A stretch of 64,000 bases of DNA from Cladorhizidae sp. MBARI D1340-BT2. Lineage: Eukaryota > Porifera > Demospongiae > Poecilosclerida > Cladorhizidae. Made by a program: the position numbers and the translations under genes. The notes beneath the pieces were generated by a model. That model saw only the letters and a list, made by a program, of their open reading frames with translations. It searched no databases and was not told the DNA's origin. Where the stretch lies: contig JAQNBH010000005.1 in assembly GCA_028752905.1 (NCBI GenBank), forward strand, positions 434,001-498,000, in the 5' to 3' direction. Shown one piece after another: positions 63,901-64,000 of this stretch; position 1 is the stretch's first letter, and every line of letters begins with the position of its first letter.

Positions 63901-64000
63901 TGGTTGCTACCCAAGTGCTGTAGTCAGACCTGGTTGCTACCCAAGTGCTGTAGTCAGACCTGGTTGCTACCCAAGTGCTGTAGTCAGACCTGGTTGCTAC
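60965..64000. repeat. 30-bp minisatellite running off the window, about 100 copies
   Basis: Unit GACCTGGTTGCTACCCAAGT plus GCTGTAGTCA (30 bp). Variants: CTATAG/CTGTAG, CTCCCC/CTACCC, GGCAGA/GTCAGA, CAAGAG, and a compact triple of 15-bp CAGACCTGGTTG. A block bounded by GGTGTTACCC repeats at a spacing of 503 bp (61945/62448), showing higher-order structure. Right end is cut by the window. Confidence 0.99.

Noticed and set aside
1..64000. tRNA, rRNA or other structured RNA genes
   Set aside because: I found no clover-leaf, A/B-box pair or rRNA-like stretch that I could support by eye.

Overview
The window looks like nuclear DNA of an early-branching animal, most likely a demosponge; this is an inference. 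Supporting signs are small exons with GT/AG borders, several introns of only 60-200 bp, and genes packed head to head. A decayed copy of a large multi-domain gene family, which I know from cnidarian, sponge and arthropod gene models, is also present. There is no sign of bacterial organisation. By my rough tally about three quarters of the 64 kb is tandem repeat: some thirty separate minisatellite arrays with units of 8 to 78 bp, the largest over 10 kb.

Two genes could be rebuilt exon by exon with consistent splice phases. On the + strand, a ten-exon gene (18,889-58,914) encodes about 406-410 residues and matches TTI2, the TELO2-interacting protein 2 of the TTT co-chaperone complex. Its 1.2 kb of coding sequence is spread over 40 kb because seven of its nine introns are filled with minisatellites. 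On the - strand, starting only 32-44 bp away, a twelve-exon gene (18,856-5,300) encodes a coiled-coil protein of about 356 residues that I could not identify. Its largest intron (10.8 kb) is one 78-bp minisatellite. The two genes share a very short bidirectional promoter.

Layout: 1-5.2 kb holds AT-rich repeats, a possible LTR fragment, a small MITE and a candidate two-exon + strand gene with a minisatellite intron. 5.3-18.9 kb is the coiled-coil gene. 18.9-58.9 kb is TTI2. Inside TTI2 intron 6 (45.6-52.8 kb), on the opposite strand, lies a broken PIN/FEN-like and CXC-type gene with frameshifts, in-frame stops, an internal inversion of about 140 bp and a 3.1 kb 24-bp minisatellite grown inside its own coding sequence. 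58.9-64 kb holds downstream arrays, the last running off the window.

The most interesting pattern is that several arrays are copies of exon edges. The 42-bp array in intron 2 repeats the last 39 nt of TTI2 exon 2 together with its 5' splice site about 93 times. Intron 4 carries seven imperfect copies of the 3' splice site and first codons of exon 5. Exon 8 has a neighbouring copy of its own start. The coiled-coil gene has an array whose unit contains a donor site matching an exon end. The gene must therefore be spliced through fields of decoy splice sites.
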